Assembly (NCBI GenBank): GCA_026645575.1 | Contig: JAPKMW010000006.1 | Location: 124,001-188,000, forward strand | Reading direction: 5' to 3' | From: Caldilineaceae bacterium | Lineage (GTDB): Bacteria > Chloroflexota > Anaerolineae > Caldilineales > Caldilineaceae | DNA length: 64,000 nt | Shown: positions 25,034-33,281 of the stretch, one piece after another | How positions within the stretch are numbered: position 1 is the first letter of the stretch | How the letters are laid out: the number at the start of each line of letters is the position of its first letter | Translations under genes and position numbers: made by a program | Notes under the pieces: generated by a model | Databases searched by the model: none | Told to the model about the DNA's origin: nothing | The model's input: only the letters and a program-made list of their open reading frames with translations

Positions 25034-25909
25034 ATGTCGTCCACAAATTTCACAGCTATACAACATCTCCACCACGATCAATTCGGCTACATCATTACCG
25101 ATTCCGCCACCGGTCGTTGCTTGGGCGGGGTGGGGGCGAACCATTACCGCCCGTGGGTCTTTCCGCTTTACACCCCCAACGGCCTGACGGTGATCCAGGA
25201 ATTCCCCTTTGACCACCCCTTCCACAATGGCTTTTGGGTGGCGCAGGGGCCAATCTTTCTCGATGGGCGGGAAGTGAATTTCTGGCCGGCACCGCCCATG
25301 CGCAAAGCCAATGAGGCGCTCTTTACCCACATGGGGCGCATGGAGACAGTGGGCAAACCGGCGATTACACCCACCACCAACGGCATCCACTTCACCCTCC
25401 ATGTCATCTGGCGCGACAAAACGGAGCAGCCCGTCCTCGACGAAACCCGCAACATCCACCTCTACAGCGTGGACGACGCCACCATCTGCGACATAGTCAG
25501 CGCCCAGACGGCAAGCTATGGCGACCTACGCTATGCCGAAACCAAGTTTGGCTCGATTGGCATTCGGGTCGAGCCACGGCTGTTGCCCCTCCTCGGTGGC
25601 GAAATTCTGGCCGATGGCGGTCGGCGCGGCAATGCTGAGGTTGCCATTGACCAGGAGTGTCACTATGTCGCCTACGAAAATAGCTTATCCGACGGCGGAC
25701 GCTTTGGCGTGTTGCTCACCAGCCTGGACGAGCCGCGTCCGCAAACCGGCCCCTGGTTTATCCGTGATTACGGGCTGGCCTACTATAGCCCCACGCGCAA
25801 TCGGGAGATCATTGTCGCAGCAGGCAGTACCTGGCAGGTTGGTTTGCGGGTTGTCGCGTATGATGGCGCGTTGAACGAAGAGCGAGCGCAACAATGGATG
25901 AATTTCTGA
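25034..25909 (+). CDS. PmoA-like / DUF6807 family protein
   Basis: A 291-residue beta-rich protein. VIQEFPFDHPFHNGFWVAQG and WPAPPMR-like motifs and the PWFIRDYGLAYYSP ending fit the PmoA (PF14100-like, DUF6807) family, a group often found beside sugar dehydrogenases and PhyH genes and unrelated to particulate methane monooxygenase in function. The conserved His residues (DHPFHNG) could form an active or metal site. The start at 25034 has GGAG 11 bases upstream; the ATG at 25025 overlaps PhyH and is too close to it. Confidence 0.75.
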   Translation: MSSTNFTAIQHLHHDQFGYIITDSATGRCLGGVGANHYRPWVFPLYTPNGLTVIQEFPFDHPFHNGFWVAQGPIFLDGREVNFWPAPPMRKANEALFTHMGRMETVGKPAITPTTNGIHFTLHVIWRDKTEQPVLDETRNIHLYSVDDATICDIVSAQTASYGDLRYAETKFGSIGIRVEPRLLPLLGGEILADGGRRGNAEVAIDQECHYVAYENSLSDGGRFGVLLTSLDEPRPQTGPWFIRDYGLAYYSPTRNREIIVAAGSTWQVGLRVVAYDGALNEERAQQWMNF

Positions 25910-26055
25910 ATAGGGTTAGCAGTGATCAACGCGGTCGTGACCATATTCGTAAGCCGCCGATGGACTATTACCGCCAGGTTTATCTCGATTTCGCTAATCC
26001 TATGATTCGCGGTGATAGCTGGGTGCCCTTCTCTTTTCCTCACCCTCGCATATAG
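25894..26055 (+). CDS. Small protein of 53 residues, possible amidohydrolase remnant
   Basis: Begins at the ATG overlapping the end of the PmoA-like gene by 16 bases and ends 16 bases before the next start. It reads MDEFLNRVSSDQRGRDHIRK, then PPMDYYRQVYLDFANPMIRG. The stretch KPPMDYYRQVYLDFA recalls segments of amidohydrolase_2 proteins, but it is too short for a domain. Either a decayed gene or a genuine small coupled protein. Confidence 0.35.
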   Translation: MDEFLNRVSSDQRGRDHIRKPPMDYYRQVYLDFANPMIRGDSWVPFSFPHPRI

Positions 26056-26071
26056 CAGTAGGTTTATCAAC

Positions 26072-29000
26072 ATGGAACTTCTACCCTATATCGACATTAT
26101 CGAACCCGACCGTATCACCGCCCTGCTCACCGACCCGGCCAATTTCAACTGGCGCGCTATCGATAGTGAGACCCTGGATGGTTTCGTTCCGGATCTGGGG
26201 TTGACCAACTACGTCTACCCCAGCATCTATCGACCACCCAGTGTCGCTACCTCAGGGCTGCCCTCGCAGGTGCGTCACCGCTTTTGGGGGACGGTGGAAA
26301 AGCAGAGCGATCACACCGGCTGGCGCTATATTGGCGTTGTTATCTATGCGGCGTTGGGGCAAGCCTGCCCAATGGAATTTCGCCTGGGCGCCGACGACAT
26401 TGGTCGTATTGAACCGCAGCGCTTTGACAACCGTCGCCATCTGCTGGTGCTTGACCGCCCTGTCCACTTTATCGGCGAGATGGAAGTCTTACAACTGGTT
26501 GCGCCGGGCAAGGGCGTCTATCGGATCGAACACTTTGTCCTGCTCAAAGAACGTCCCCTGCCCAGCACCTTTGCCCCGCACATTGGACAACTGACCCTCC
26601 ACTGGACGCAACCGTCCGCCGACCAAGCCAATGCCACCCTGCAATGGACGACAGCCCAGGTGGCGCATTGTCGGGTGATAGCAAGTTGTGCAGATGACCA
26701 GAGTACAGCGCCCACCCTGGCCGAAACAACGGCGGGTCGGCTGCATACGGTTCATCTACCCAACCTCCGCAACGGCACGCCATACGATTTCCAGATCACC
26801 GCCACGGAGCTGCTGGGTGAACAAGCTGCTGCCACCATCACCGCTGCGCCGCCAGCGCCCGTAAAAACGACCCCGCTTACCGTTCCGGTGGAAGTTTTTG
26901 CGTCCACGAACAACCCCCAGTCATCCTTGCCAGTGACGATGGGCGCGCCTGTGGCGAAGGGGCAATTATTTGGCGTCGATCACTGCACGATTCAAACCGC
27001 ACAGCAACCCGTCGCAGCCCAATGGCGCGCCCTGGCCTATTGGCCCGATGGCTCCGTTCGTTGGCTGCTGGTCGATGGAGCGTTGCCACAGGTTGCGACC
27101 GGCCCAACCGCGCTGACCGTCACCGTCAATGGCGCCGCGTCCGGCGATCTGCCGCCTGGCGCGCTTTCCTGGCATGAGGATAACACTGTCATCAGCGTTG
27201 CCAGTCGCCAACTACGGGTGACGCTTATCAAAAGTGGCCGGGGGCTGCCTTTGCGTATTGCGCGCCTGACAGACGCCAACGCTAGAGAACAGTTGCTTGA
27301 CTTGGCGAGTCAGCGCGATGGCGGTTTGACTTGTGAATTGGGCAATGGCGTCCAGCTTTACCCGGCTCTCATACAGGCGGCTAAACTGGAGGAAACGGGG
27401 CCATGGCGCACGGTCATCTACTGGCAAAGTGACTGGAACGATGAACAAGGCGTGGCCCATCTCCGCAGCACCCTGCGTTTGCACATCTACGCCGACCACC
27501 CCTTCGTCAAGCTTGTCCACCGCCTGACCGTGATCAGCCCAGCGTTGGGCGCGGCGGCGACTGGTCACAGTGCTCATGCGCAATCAGCGCCGGCCATAAA
27601 CGGCGCCATCCTCGGCGCGGTGGGTGAAGAGAACACGTTGCTCAAGGTGCGTTCGTTCGCCTGTCACCTACCCTGGCCGGCAATCGCTGCCGCGCATTGC
27701 GATGACACCCTTGTGTCGCTGGCTGCCAACGACGCGTGGCAATTGCTTCAGGTGGACGACCAACATTATCAGACCGGCGATCAACAAACCCGGCAACTGC
27801 ACACAGGACAAGCGCCGGGTCATTTACTCGTTGAAGGACAAGCAGGAATACTGGCCGTCGCCGTGCGCAACTTTTGGCAGACTTACCCCAAAGGGCTGAC
27901 CGTCACCCCAGAGGGCGTGACCCTTGCCTTGTTGCCGGCCCAGCCTGCCGAACCTGCACCGACGGACGAGGATGCCTGGCATCGCGTTCGCTTCTGGCGG
28001 CGCGATGGCTGTTATTTGCTCAAAGTGGGCATGGCGCTGACCAACGAACTGTTGCTGGCCTTCCCGGTGGATCAGGCGGCGATGGCGCCGATCTTTGCCT
28101 GGTTCGAGCAACCGCCGCTGGCGCGCCCTACCTTGTCGGTGCTCAACGCCACGGGCGCGCTTATTCCACTGGGCGCGAAAAGCAATGAGGCGCTGGCCCG
28201 CTACGAAGCGCTGGTGGCCGAAGCAATCCACGCCTTTGCTGCGGATCGAGCGGCGACCAACGCTTATGGACAGATCAACTTTGGCGACTGGTATGGCGAG
28301 AGCGGCTGGTCATGGGGCAACAACGAATATGACACTGCCTTTTATGCCTATGCCGAGTTCTTGCGTGGCGGCGATCCGCGCTGGGCGGTATTGGCCGCAG
28401 AGGCGGCGCGCCATCTAGCCGATGTCGATACCTGCAACCATTCAACCGATCCCAGCCAGATCGGGCTGCAATATATGCACATGGCTGGTCATGCCGGCGG
28501 CTATTTGCCCCCCTATTTTCGCAGCAAAATGGCCGGCTCGACGGCGCTCCCATCACACACCTGGGTCGAAGGGCCGGTGCTGCACTACCTGCTGACCGGG
28601 GATGAATTTGTCCATGATTCCCTACGCTTGACCGCCCAGTGGTTGCTACAAAAACGCTGGTTCGATGCGTATGACGCTGCCAACTGTCGCGAGGCAGGCT
28701 GGCACCTCACTCATCTCTGCATGTTGGCGCGGCTGGGCGGTGATGCCACGGCGTTGAACGCGGCCACCCTTCTGGTGGAACGGGTGTTGGAGAAGCAGGA
28801 GCCAAGGGGCGGTTGGGTTCATATGCTCACCGAGTCGCACTGTGGCTGCGGCTATCCCCGCTGCCGGGGTGAGGCCGGCTTTATGGTGGTGGTGCTGATC
28901 GGTGGTCTACGGCGCTATCATGATCTCACCGGCGATCCACGGGTTGCCCAGGCCATTGTCGGCGGCGCGCACTGGTTGATCCGCCACACCTATGATGCTG

Positions 29001-29257
29001 CCAGCGGTCACTTCCGCTACACCTCCTGCCCCAACCGCACCCTGGGCGGCACCTTTCAGCATACCCAGTGGGTGCTGGTCGCCCTGGCCGACGCCTATGA
29101 TCTCTCCCACGATGAAACCATCGGCCACTACCTCCGCCAGAGCCTCCCGGTGGTGGGCCGCTTCCCCGAAGGGTTGACCCACTCCGGCCTGGGCAAGGCG
29201 ATGGCGATGCAGATGCGTTATGTGCCGAGTCTGCTGGCGGTTCTGGCAAAGCAATGA
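26072..29257 (+). CDS. Large PcRGLX/YetA-like protein: RIFT-barrel plus alpha/alpha-toroid (exo-rhamnogalacturonan lyase-like)
   Basis: A 1,061-residue protein. A beta-rich N-terminal region (1-170) and a fibronectin-III-like segment (about 172-265) precede a RIFT-barrel block (about 270-690), recognised from VEVFASTNNPQSSLPVTMGAPVAKG and YWPDGSVRWLLVDGAL. The last ~330 residues form an alpha/alpha toroid: FGDWYGESGWSWGNNEYDTA, HMAGHAGGYLPPYF and SHTWVEGPVLHYLLTGD. This order matches PcRGLX/YetA-type exo-rhamnogalacturonan lyases (PL26). No signal peptide, so it would act on imported oligosaccharides. The start at 26072 was preferred over a GTG at 26012. The catalytic residues were not identified; substrate is inferred. 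Confidence 0.7.
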   Translation: MELLPYIDIIEPDRITALLTDPANFNWRAIDSETLDGFVPDLGLTNYVYPSIYRPPSVATSGLPSQVRHRFWGTVEKQSDHTGWRYIGVVIYAALGQACPMEFRLGADDIGRIEPQRFDNRRHLLVLDRPVHFIGEMEVLQLVAPGKGVYRIEHFVLLKERPLPSTFAPHIGQLTLHWTQPSADQANATLQWTTAQVAHCRVIASCADDQSTAPTLAETTAGRLHTVHLPNLRNGTPYDFQITATELLGEQAAATITAAPPAPVKTTPLTVPVEVFASTNNPQSSLPVTMGAPVAKGQLFGVDHCTIQTAQQPVAAQWRALAYWPDGSVRWLLVDGALPQVATGPTALTVTVNGAASGDLPPGALSWHEDNTVISVASRQLRVTLIKSGRGLPLRIARLTDANAREQLLDLASQRDGGLTCELGNGVQLYPALIQAAKLEETGPWRTVIYWQSDWNDEQGVAHLRSTLRLHIYADHPFVKLVHRLTVISPALGAAATGHSAHAQSAPAINGAILGAVGEENTLLKVRSFACHLPWPAIAAAHCDDTLVSLAANDAWQLLQVDDQHYQTGDQQTRQLHTGQAPGHLLVEGQAGILAVAVRNFWQTYPKGLTVTPEGVTLALLPAQPAEPAPTDEDAWHRVRFWRRDGCYLLKVGMALTNELLLAFPVDQAAMAPIFAWFEQPPLARPTLSVLNATGALIPLGAKSNEALARYEALVAEAIHAFAADRAATNAYGQINFGDWYGESGWSWGNNEYDTAFYAYAEFLRGGDPRWAVLAAEAARHLADVDTCNHSTDPSQIGLQYMHMAGHAGGYLPPYFRSKMAGSTALPSHTWVEGPVLHYLLTGDEFVHDSLRLTAQWLLQKRWFDAYDAANCREAGWHLTHLCMLARLGGDATALNAATLLVERVLEKQEPRGGWVHMLTESHCGCGYPRCRGEAGFMVVVLIGGLRRYHDLTGDPRVAQAIVGGAHWLIRHTYDAASGHFRYTSCPNRTLGGTFQHTQWVLVALADAYDLSHDETIGHYLRQSLPVVGRFPEGLTHSGLGKAMAMQMRYVPSLLAVLAKQ

Positions 29258-29262
29258 CAATC

Positions 29263-29291
29263 TTCGCCTTCTCTACCGGGTAAGGTATAAT
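29263..29291 (+). promoter_or_regulatory. Candidate promoter of AAA/nuclease-like paralog 2
   Basis: A perfect TATAAT (29286-29291) 47 bases before the ATG, but the -35 region (TTCGCC) is poor. Assigned on the -10 and position. Confidence 0.4.
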
Positions 29292-29337
29292 TTACAAACA
29301 AATATAAGTTGTCGATGACTCGGTGGGGGGAAAGTAT

Positions 29338-30954
29338 ATGCGTCGTTTTCATTCCTATGGTCCCGTTGATTGTGAAGAACATTTTTGCATTCCACGACAA
29401 GCATTGGTCGAACGCGGCGTGCAACAATTGATTGGCAACCCAGAAAAAGGTGGTCATTATTTTACCATCTGGGCGCCCCGCCAAACGGGTAAAACTTGGT
29501 TGATGCGGCGAATGCGCGAGGACATTGCCCAACGCTATGGCGACCAGTTCACGGTCTTTGACTTCTCGTTGGGCAATCTGCGTGGGATGACGGAAACGAT
29601 CACCGCCGAACAGAACCGCTTTGAAATCCATGTGGCGCTGATGAGCATCTTGCGGAATGCGTTGCCAGGGCAGCCGGAAGTGAAAACCTGGGATGATTTT
29701 GTCAAGCTTTTTGCCAGAGAAGGTGGCCTGTGGGATCGCCCGCTTATTTTACTAATTGATGAGGCTGACACTGCGCCGCCGCTGCTCCTCGACTGGATTG
29801 TGGGCCGCTTCCGTGAAATGTATCTCTACCGGCAGACCAACTGGCTGCATGGGTTGGCGCTGATTGGTGTGCGTGCGGTTTTAGGCATTGAGAGCAAGCA
29901 AGGTTCCCCCTTTAATGTCCAGCGTTCGTTGCATGTCCCCAACTTCACGTTGGCTGAGGTCCAAGATCTCTTTCACCAATATCAAACGGAGAGTGGGCAA
30001 GCGATCGACCCCGCCGTCGTGCAGGAGGTTTATCGCGGGACAAATGGGCAACCGGGCCTGGTCGGCTGGTTTGGCGAGTTGCTCACCGAACCGTACAATC
30101 CGGGGCTGGGTCAAACGATTGGCGCGGAAACATGGGAACTGGTCTGGCACAAGGCGCGCTTTGTCGAGCCGAACAATACTGTACTCAACCTCGTTGCCAA
30201 GGCCAGACAACCGGAATATCAGGGCTTCTTGCTGAAACTCTTTGCTCAGTCGAATTTACCCTTTGCCTTTCATGACCCGCTGTTGAGCTATCTCTATATG
30301 CACGGCTTGATTACGTCGACAACGGTGCGCTCACAGGATGGTGAACTGAATGAAATCTGCCGCTTTAGCTCCCCGTTTATTCAAGACACCCTCTATCATG
30401 CCCTCAGTTCTGATCTGGTCGGCGATGGAATGCGGCTGTTAACGCTTCACCCGCTCGATATGCTGGCGGATGTCTTTGCATCACCGACGCTCGATATCCC
30501 CGCTTTGCTGCGCCGTTATAAGGAGTATCTTGCACGTCTCAAGGCGAAGGGGATCAACCCATGGAAGGAACAACCCCGTCGCCGGGGGCCCTGTGGGCGC
30601 GACCACCATTTGAGCGAGGCTGTGGGCCATTTCCACTTATATGCCTGGCTCAAAGAGGCATTGACCGATTTGGCGGTGGTCAGCCCTGAGTTTCCAACCG
30701 GCAACGGCCAGGTCGATTTACACTTGCGCGCCGGCACAAAGCAAGGCTTGATTGAAGTCAAAAGCTTTACCAGCGCCGCCGCCTTGAACAAAGACCGCCA
30801 ACAAGCCGCACGCTATGCCAAACGCATGGGGCTGACGCAAGTAACCATCGCCGTCTTTATTCCAGTGGAGGATGAACAGGTGCTGCAAGAGCTATCGGTG
30901 ACGGAGACGGTCGATGGCGTGACCGTAAGTGTTGTCGCCATCGGTTGGGTTTAA
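29338..30954 (+). CDS. AAA-like ATPase with C-terminal PD-(D/E)XK nuclease-like domain, paralog 2
   Basis: A 538-residue protein with the same plan as 20293-21861. It opens MRRFHSYGPVDCEEHFCIPR; P-loop WAPRQTGKTWLMRRM at about 46-60; Walker B PLILLIDEADTAP; C-terminal NGQVDLHLRAGTKQGLIEVKSF, a D...ExK nuclease pattern. The two paralogs share the start motif and domain order but differ widely in between. GGGGGGAAAG precedes the ATG. It is followed by a 224-base gap and an unrelated transporter operon. Function unknown. Confidence 0.75.
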   Translation: MRRFHSYGPVDCEEHFCIPRQALVERGVQQLIGNPEKGGHYFTIWAPRQTGKTWLMRRMREDIAQRYGDQFTVFDFSLGNLRGMTETITAEQNRFEIHVALMSILRNALPGQPEVKTWDDFVKLFAREGGLWDRPLILLIDEADTAPPLLLDWIVGRFREMYLYRQTNWLHGLALIGVRAVLGIESKQGSPFNVQRSLHVPNFTLAEVQDLFHQYQTESGQAIDPAVVQEVYRGTNGQPGLVGWFGELLTEPYNPGLGQTIGAETWELVWHKARFVEPNNTVLNLVAKARQPEYQGFLLKLFAQSNLPFAFHDPLLSYLYMHGLITSTTVRSQDGELNEICRFSSPFIQDTLYHALSSDLVGDGMRLLTLHPLDMLADVFASPTLDIPALLRRYKEYLARLKAKGINPWKEQPRRRGPCGRDHHLSEAVGHFHLYAWLKEALTDLAVVSPEFPTGNGQVDLHLRAGTKQGLIEVKSFTSAAALNKDRQQAARYAKRMGLTQVTIAVFIPVEDEQVLQELSVTETVDGVTVSVVAIGWV

Positions 30955-31098
30955 GCAATTCTCGCCGCTTGGGAGCAACTTTTCTTGGGTTGGTATCAGG
31001 CCGGCGCTCGCAACGAAACGTAAGACAAGCTGAACCTGCGCCGGATTGTCAACCATCTTCCCAGAAGGTCATGCTCGCCCCCGCACCCACGTAGCAGT

Positions 31099-31156
31099 TT
31101 GGGTTTCACTGGTAGAGTACGGTATACTACATTGCACACTGTGATCAGATCTGACC
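31099..31156 (+). promoter_or_regulatory. Promoter and palindromic operator of the second importer operon
   Basis: TTGGGT (31099-31104) and TATACT (31123-31128) with an 18-base spacer. Downstream, TCAGATCTGA (31145-31154) is a perfect palindrome within TGATCAGATCTGACCA, resembling GntR/FadR sites (TGGTC-type half). It lies at about +10 to +20, where a bound repressor would block transcription. Confidence 0.5.
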
Positions 31157-31178
31157 AGGTTCAACCAAGTGCAAACCC

Positions 31179-32153
31179 ATGTCCACCTATATTCTACGCC
31201 GTACTATCCAAGCGATTCCCCTCTTTTTCATTTTGAGCATTTTGCTCTTTGGTTTGGTGCGGGCTGCCCCTGGCGGACCCTTGGCCCAAGCCGCCCGCAA
31301 CCCCAACGTGACCCAGGAACAGTTACAGCGCATCCGCCATGAACTGGGGTTAGATCAACCGCTCTACATCCAATATGGCCGCTGGTTTGGCGCTGTCCTC
31401 CAGGGTGATCTGGGCAAGTCGATCAAGAGCAACCGTCCCGTTGCCACCATGATTAGCGAACGCATTCCCAACACCTTGTTGCTCATTACTGCCGCCTTTG
31501 GGCTGACCTTGCTGCTGGCCATTCCGATCGGCGCTTGGTCGGCGCGGCATCAATATTCGCCGCTGGATTACGTCATCACAGCGCTCACCTTTGCCGGCCA
31601 ATCGGCGCCGGTCTTCTGGCTGGGCTTGCTCTTGATTCTGGTCTTTTATGTCTGGCTCGATAACCCGTGGACAGGCCAGCCGCTCTTTCCCGTAGGCGGC
31701 ATGTATTCGGTGGGCGGCCAGAAGACCCTGCTCGATCTCCTCTGGCATCTGGTGCTGCCGGTGACGACGCTTTGTTCGGTCTGGGTGGCCTGGTATTCGC
31801 GCTTTTTCCGCGCCAGCATGTTGGAAGTGTTAAACGCCGATTACATTCGCACAGCGCGCAGCAAAGGCTTGCGCGAAGGTCGCGTTACCTATGTTCACGC
31901 TCTGTGCAACGGCATCATGCCGCTGGTGACAATGATTGCGCTTGACTTTCCGACCATGTTTGCCGGTGCGCTCTTTGTCGAAACGATCTTCGCCTGGCCC
32001 GGTATGGGACGCCTCTTCTGGGACGCCGCCCGCGGTCGCGACTATCCGGTCCTACTGGGCGTGATTTTGATCAATGCCGGGCTGATCGTTCTCTGCAATA
32101 TCATCGCGGATCTGGTCTACGGTTGGCTCGACCCGCGTGTGCGCTATGAATAA
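31179..32153 (+). CDS. Peptide-type ABC importer permease (DppB/OppB type), second system
   Basis: A 324-residue inner-membrane protein with the family start (MSTYILRRTIQAIPLFFILS), conserved early soluble loop (GPLAQAARNPNVTQEQLQRIRHELGL), six spans, and coupling loop NADYIRTARSKGLREGRVTY. It ends VYGWLDPRVRYE. First gene of an operon with DppC-type permease and a binding protein. No ATPase genes follow, so it must borrow ATPases from elsewhere, for example the system at 8.5–14.5 kb. Confidence 0.92.
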   Translation: MSTYILRRTIQAIPLFFILSILLFGLVRAAPGGPLAQAARNPNVTQEQLQRIRHELGLDQPLYIQYGRWFGAVLQGDLGKSIKSNRPVATMISERIPNTLLLITAAFGLTLLLAIPIGAWSARHQYSPLDYVITALTFAGQSAPVFWLGLLLILVFYVWLDNPWTGQPLFPVGGMYSVGGQKTLLDLLWHLVLPVTTLCSVWVAWYSRFFRASMLEVLNADYIRTARSKGLREGRVTYVHALCNGIMPLVTMIALDFPTMFAGALFVETIFAWPGMGRLFWDAARGRDYPVLLGVILINAGLIVLCNIIADLVYGWLDPRVRYE

Positions 32154-32159
32154 CAGTAT

Positions 32160-32232
32160 AGTTAACACGGATAGGGAGGAACACGGATATTTTATTTGTG
32201 TTTATCTGTGTTCTTCCCTATCCGTGTTAACT
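32160..32232. repeat. 28-bp hairpin between the two permease genes
   Basis: AGTTAACACGGATAGGGAGG at 32160 onward is mirrored by CCCTATCCGTGTTAACT ending at 32232, with a few G-T or mismatched positions and a 17-base loop. CTTTTAA follows. It could tune expression of the downstream genes; it also looks like a repeat of the ACACGGATAGGGA type. Confidence 0.65.
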
Positions 32233-32261
32233 TTTAATTCGTCGCTAACAAATAGGTTTTC

Positions 32262-33185
32262 ATGAGTGAGTTAACGTTACAATCATCTACCCTTGGGCAG
32301 AAAAAACAACGCACCACTACGGTCATCAGTCCGACGCAACTGATCTTGCGGCGCTTTTGGCGGCACCGGCTGGCCCTTTGGTCGATCGGCCTATTGACGC
32401 TGATCATCTTGAGCGCAGCCTTCGCCTTTCTCAGTCCTTATGAACCGACGGCGCAAACGCCGAAAGACAAGCTGCTGCCGCCATCGACTGTGAATTGGTT
32501 TGGCACCGATGATCTGGGCCGTGATGTGTTGACGCGCACCCTCTATGGTGGACGCATTTCGCTGGTGGTGGGGTTGCTTTCGACGGCATTGGCCTTGTTG
32601 ATCGGCGTCACTGTCGGCGCGCTGGCCGGGTATATGGGTGGCTGGCTCGATAATCTGCTCATGCGGATCACCGACGCCTTTTTGACCTTGCCGACGCTCT
32701 TTGTCTTGATCCTGATCAGCACCATTCTGCGCGACCAGCCGGCGCTCAATCTGCGCAGCAGCGTCGCCATTGTGATCATTGTGATTGCTGTGTTGCAATG
32801 GATGTGGCCGGCTAGGCTCCTGCGTGCCGAATTTTTGAGCCTGAAGGCACGCGACTTCGTCTTGGCAGCCCACGCCACCGGCGTGCCGACTGGTCGTATC
32901 ATGTGGCGACACATTCTGCCCAACACGGTCGGCTTAATCATCGTACAAGGGACGTTGCTGGTTGCCTTTGCCATCATCACTGAATCAGGCTTGAGCTATC
33001 TCGGTTTTGGCGTCCAGCCGCCGACCCCCAGTTGGGGCAACCTGCTGGCTAACGCGCAAGTCCACGCCCTGCGCGCACCCTGGTTGATGATCTTCCCCGG
33101 CCTGATGATCTTTCTCACCAGCATGGCGGTCAACTTTATCGGCGATGGGTTGCGCGATGCGTTTGATCCGTTTTCAAGGCAATAG
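32262..33185 (+). CDS. Peptide-type ABC importer permease (DppC/OppC type), second system
   Basis: A 307-residue permease with the DppC motif WFGTDDLGRDVLTRTLYGGR in the first periplasmic region, about six membrane spans and the coupling loop KARDFVLAAHATGVPTGRIMWRHILPN. Unlike the homologue at 9.6–11.5 kb it is not fused to an ATPase. It partners the preceding DppB-type permease. Confidence 0.92.
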   Translation: MSELTLQSSTLGQKKQRTTTVISPTQLILRRFWRHRLALWSIGLLTLIILSAAFAFLSPYEPTAQTPKDKLLPPSTVNWFGTDDLGRDVLTRTLYGGRISLVVGLLSTALALLIGVTVGALAGYMGGWLDNLLMRITDAFLTLPTLFVLILISTILRDQPALNLRSSVAIVIIVIAVLQWMWPARLLRAEFLSLKARDFVLAAHATGVPTGRIMWRHILPNTVGLIIVQGTLLVAFAIITESGLSYLGFGVQPPTPSWGNLLANAQVHALRAPWLMIFPGLMIFLTSMAVNFIGDGLRDAFDPFSRQ

Positions 33186-33266
33186 ATATTTGATATTGGG
33201 CATTGGAGATTCCATCGATTACAAATTGATCAAATATCCAATACCCAATATCCATTACACAATATC
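33186..33266. repeat. AATATCCAATACCC repeat family, copy 2
   Basis: GATATTTGATATTGGGCATTGG on the left pairs loosely with CAAATATCCAATACCCAATATC on the right across 20 bases. Fills the gap between dppC and the binding-protein gene. Confidence 0.7.
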
Positions 33267-33281
33267 AAAAAGGAGTATCGC

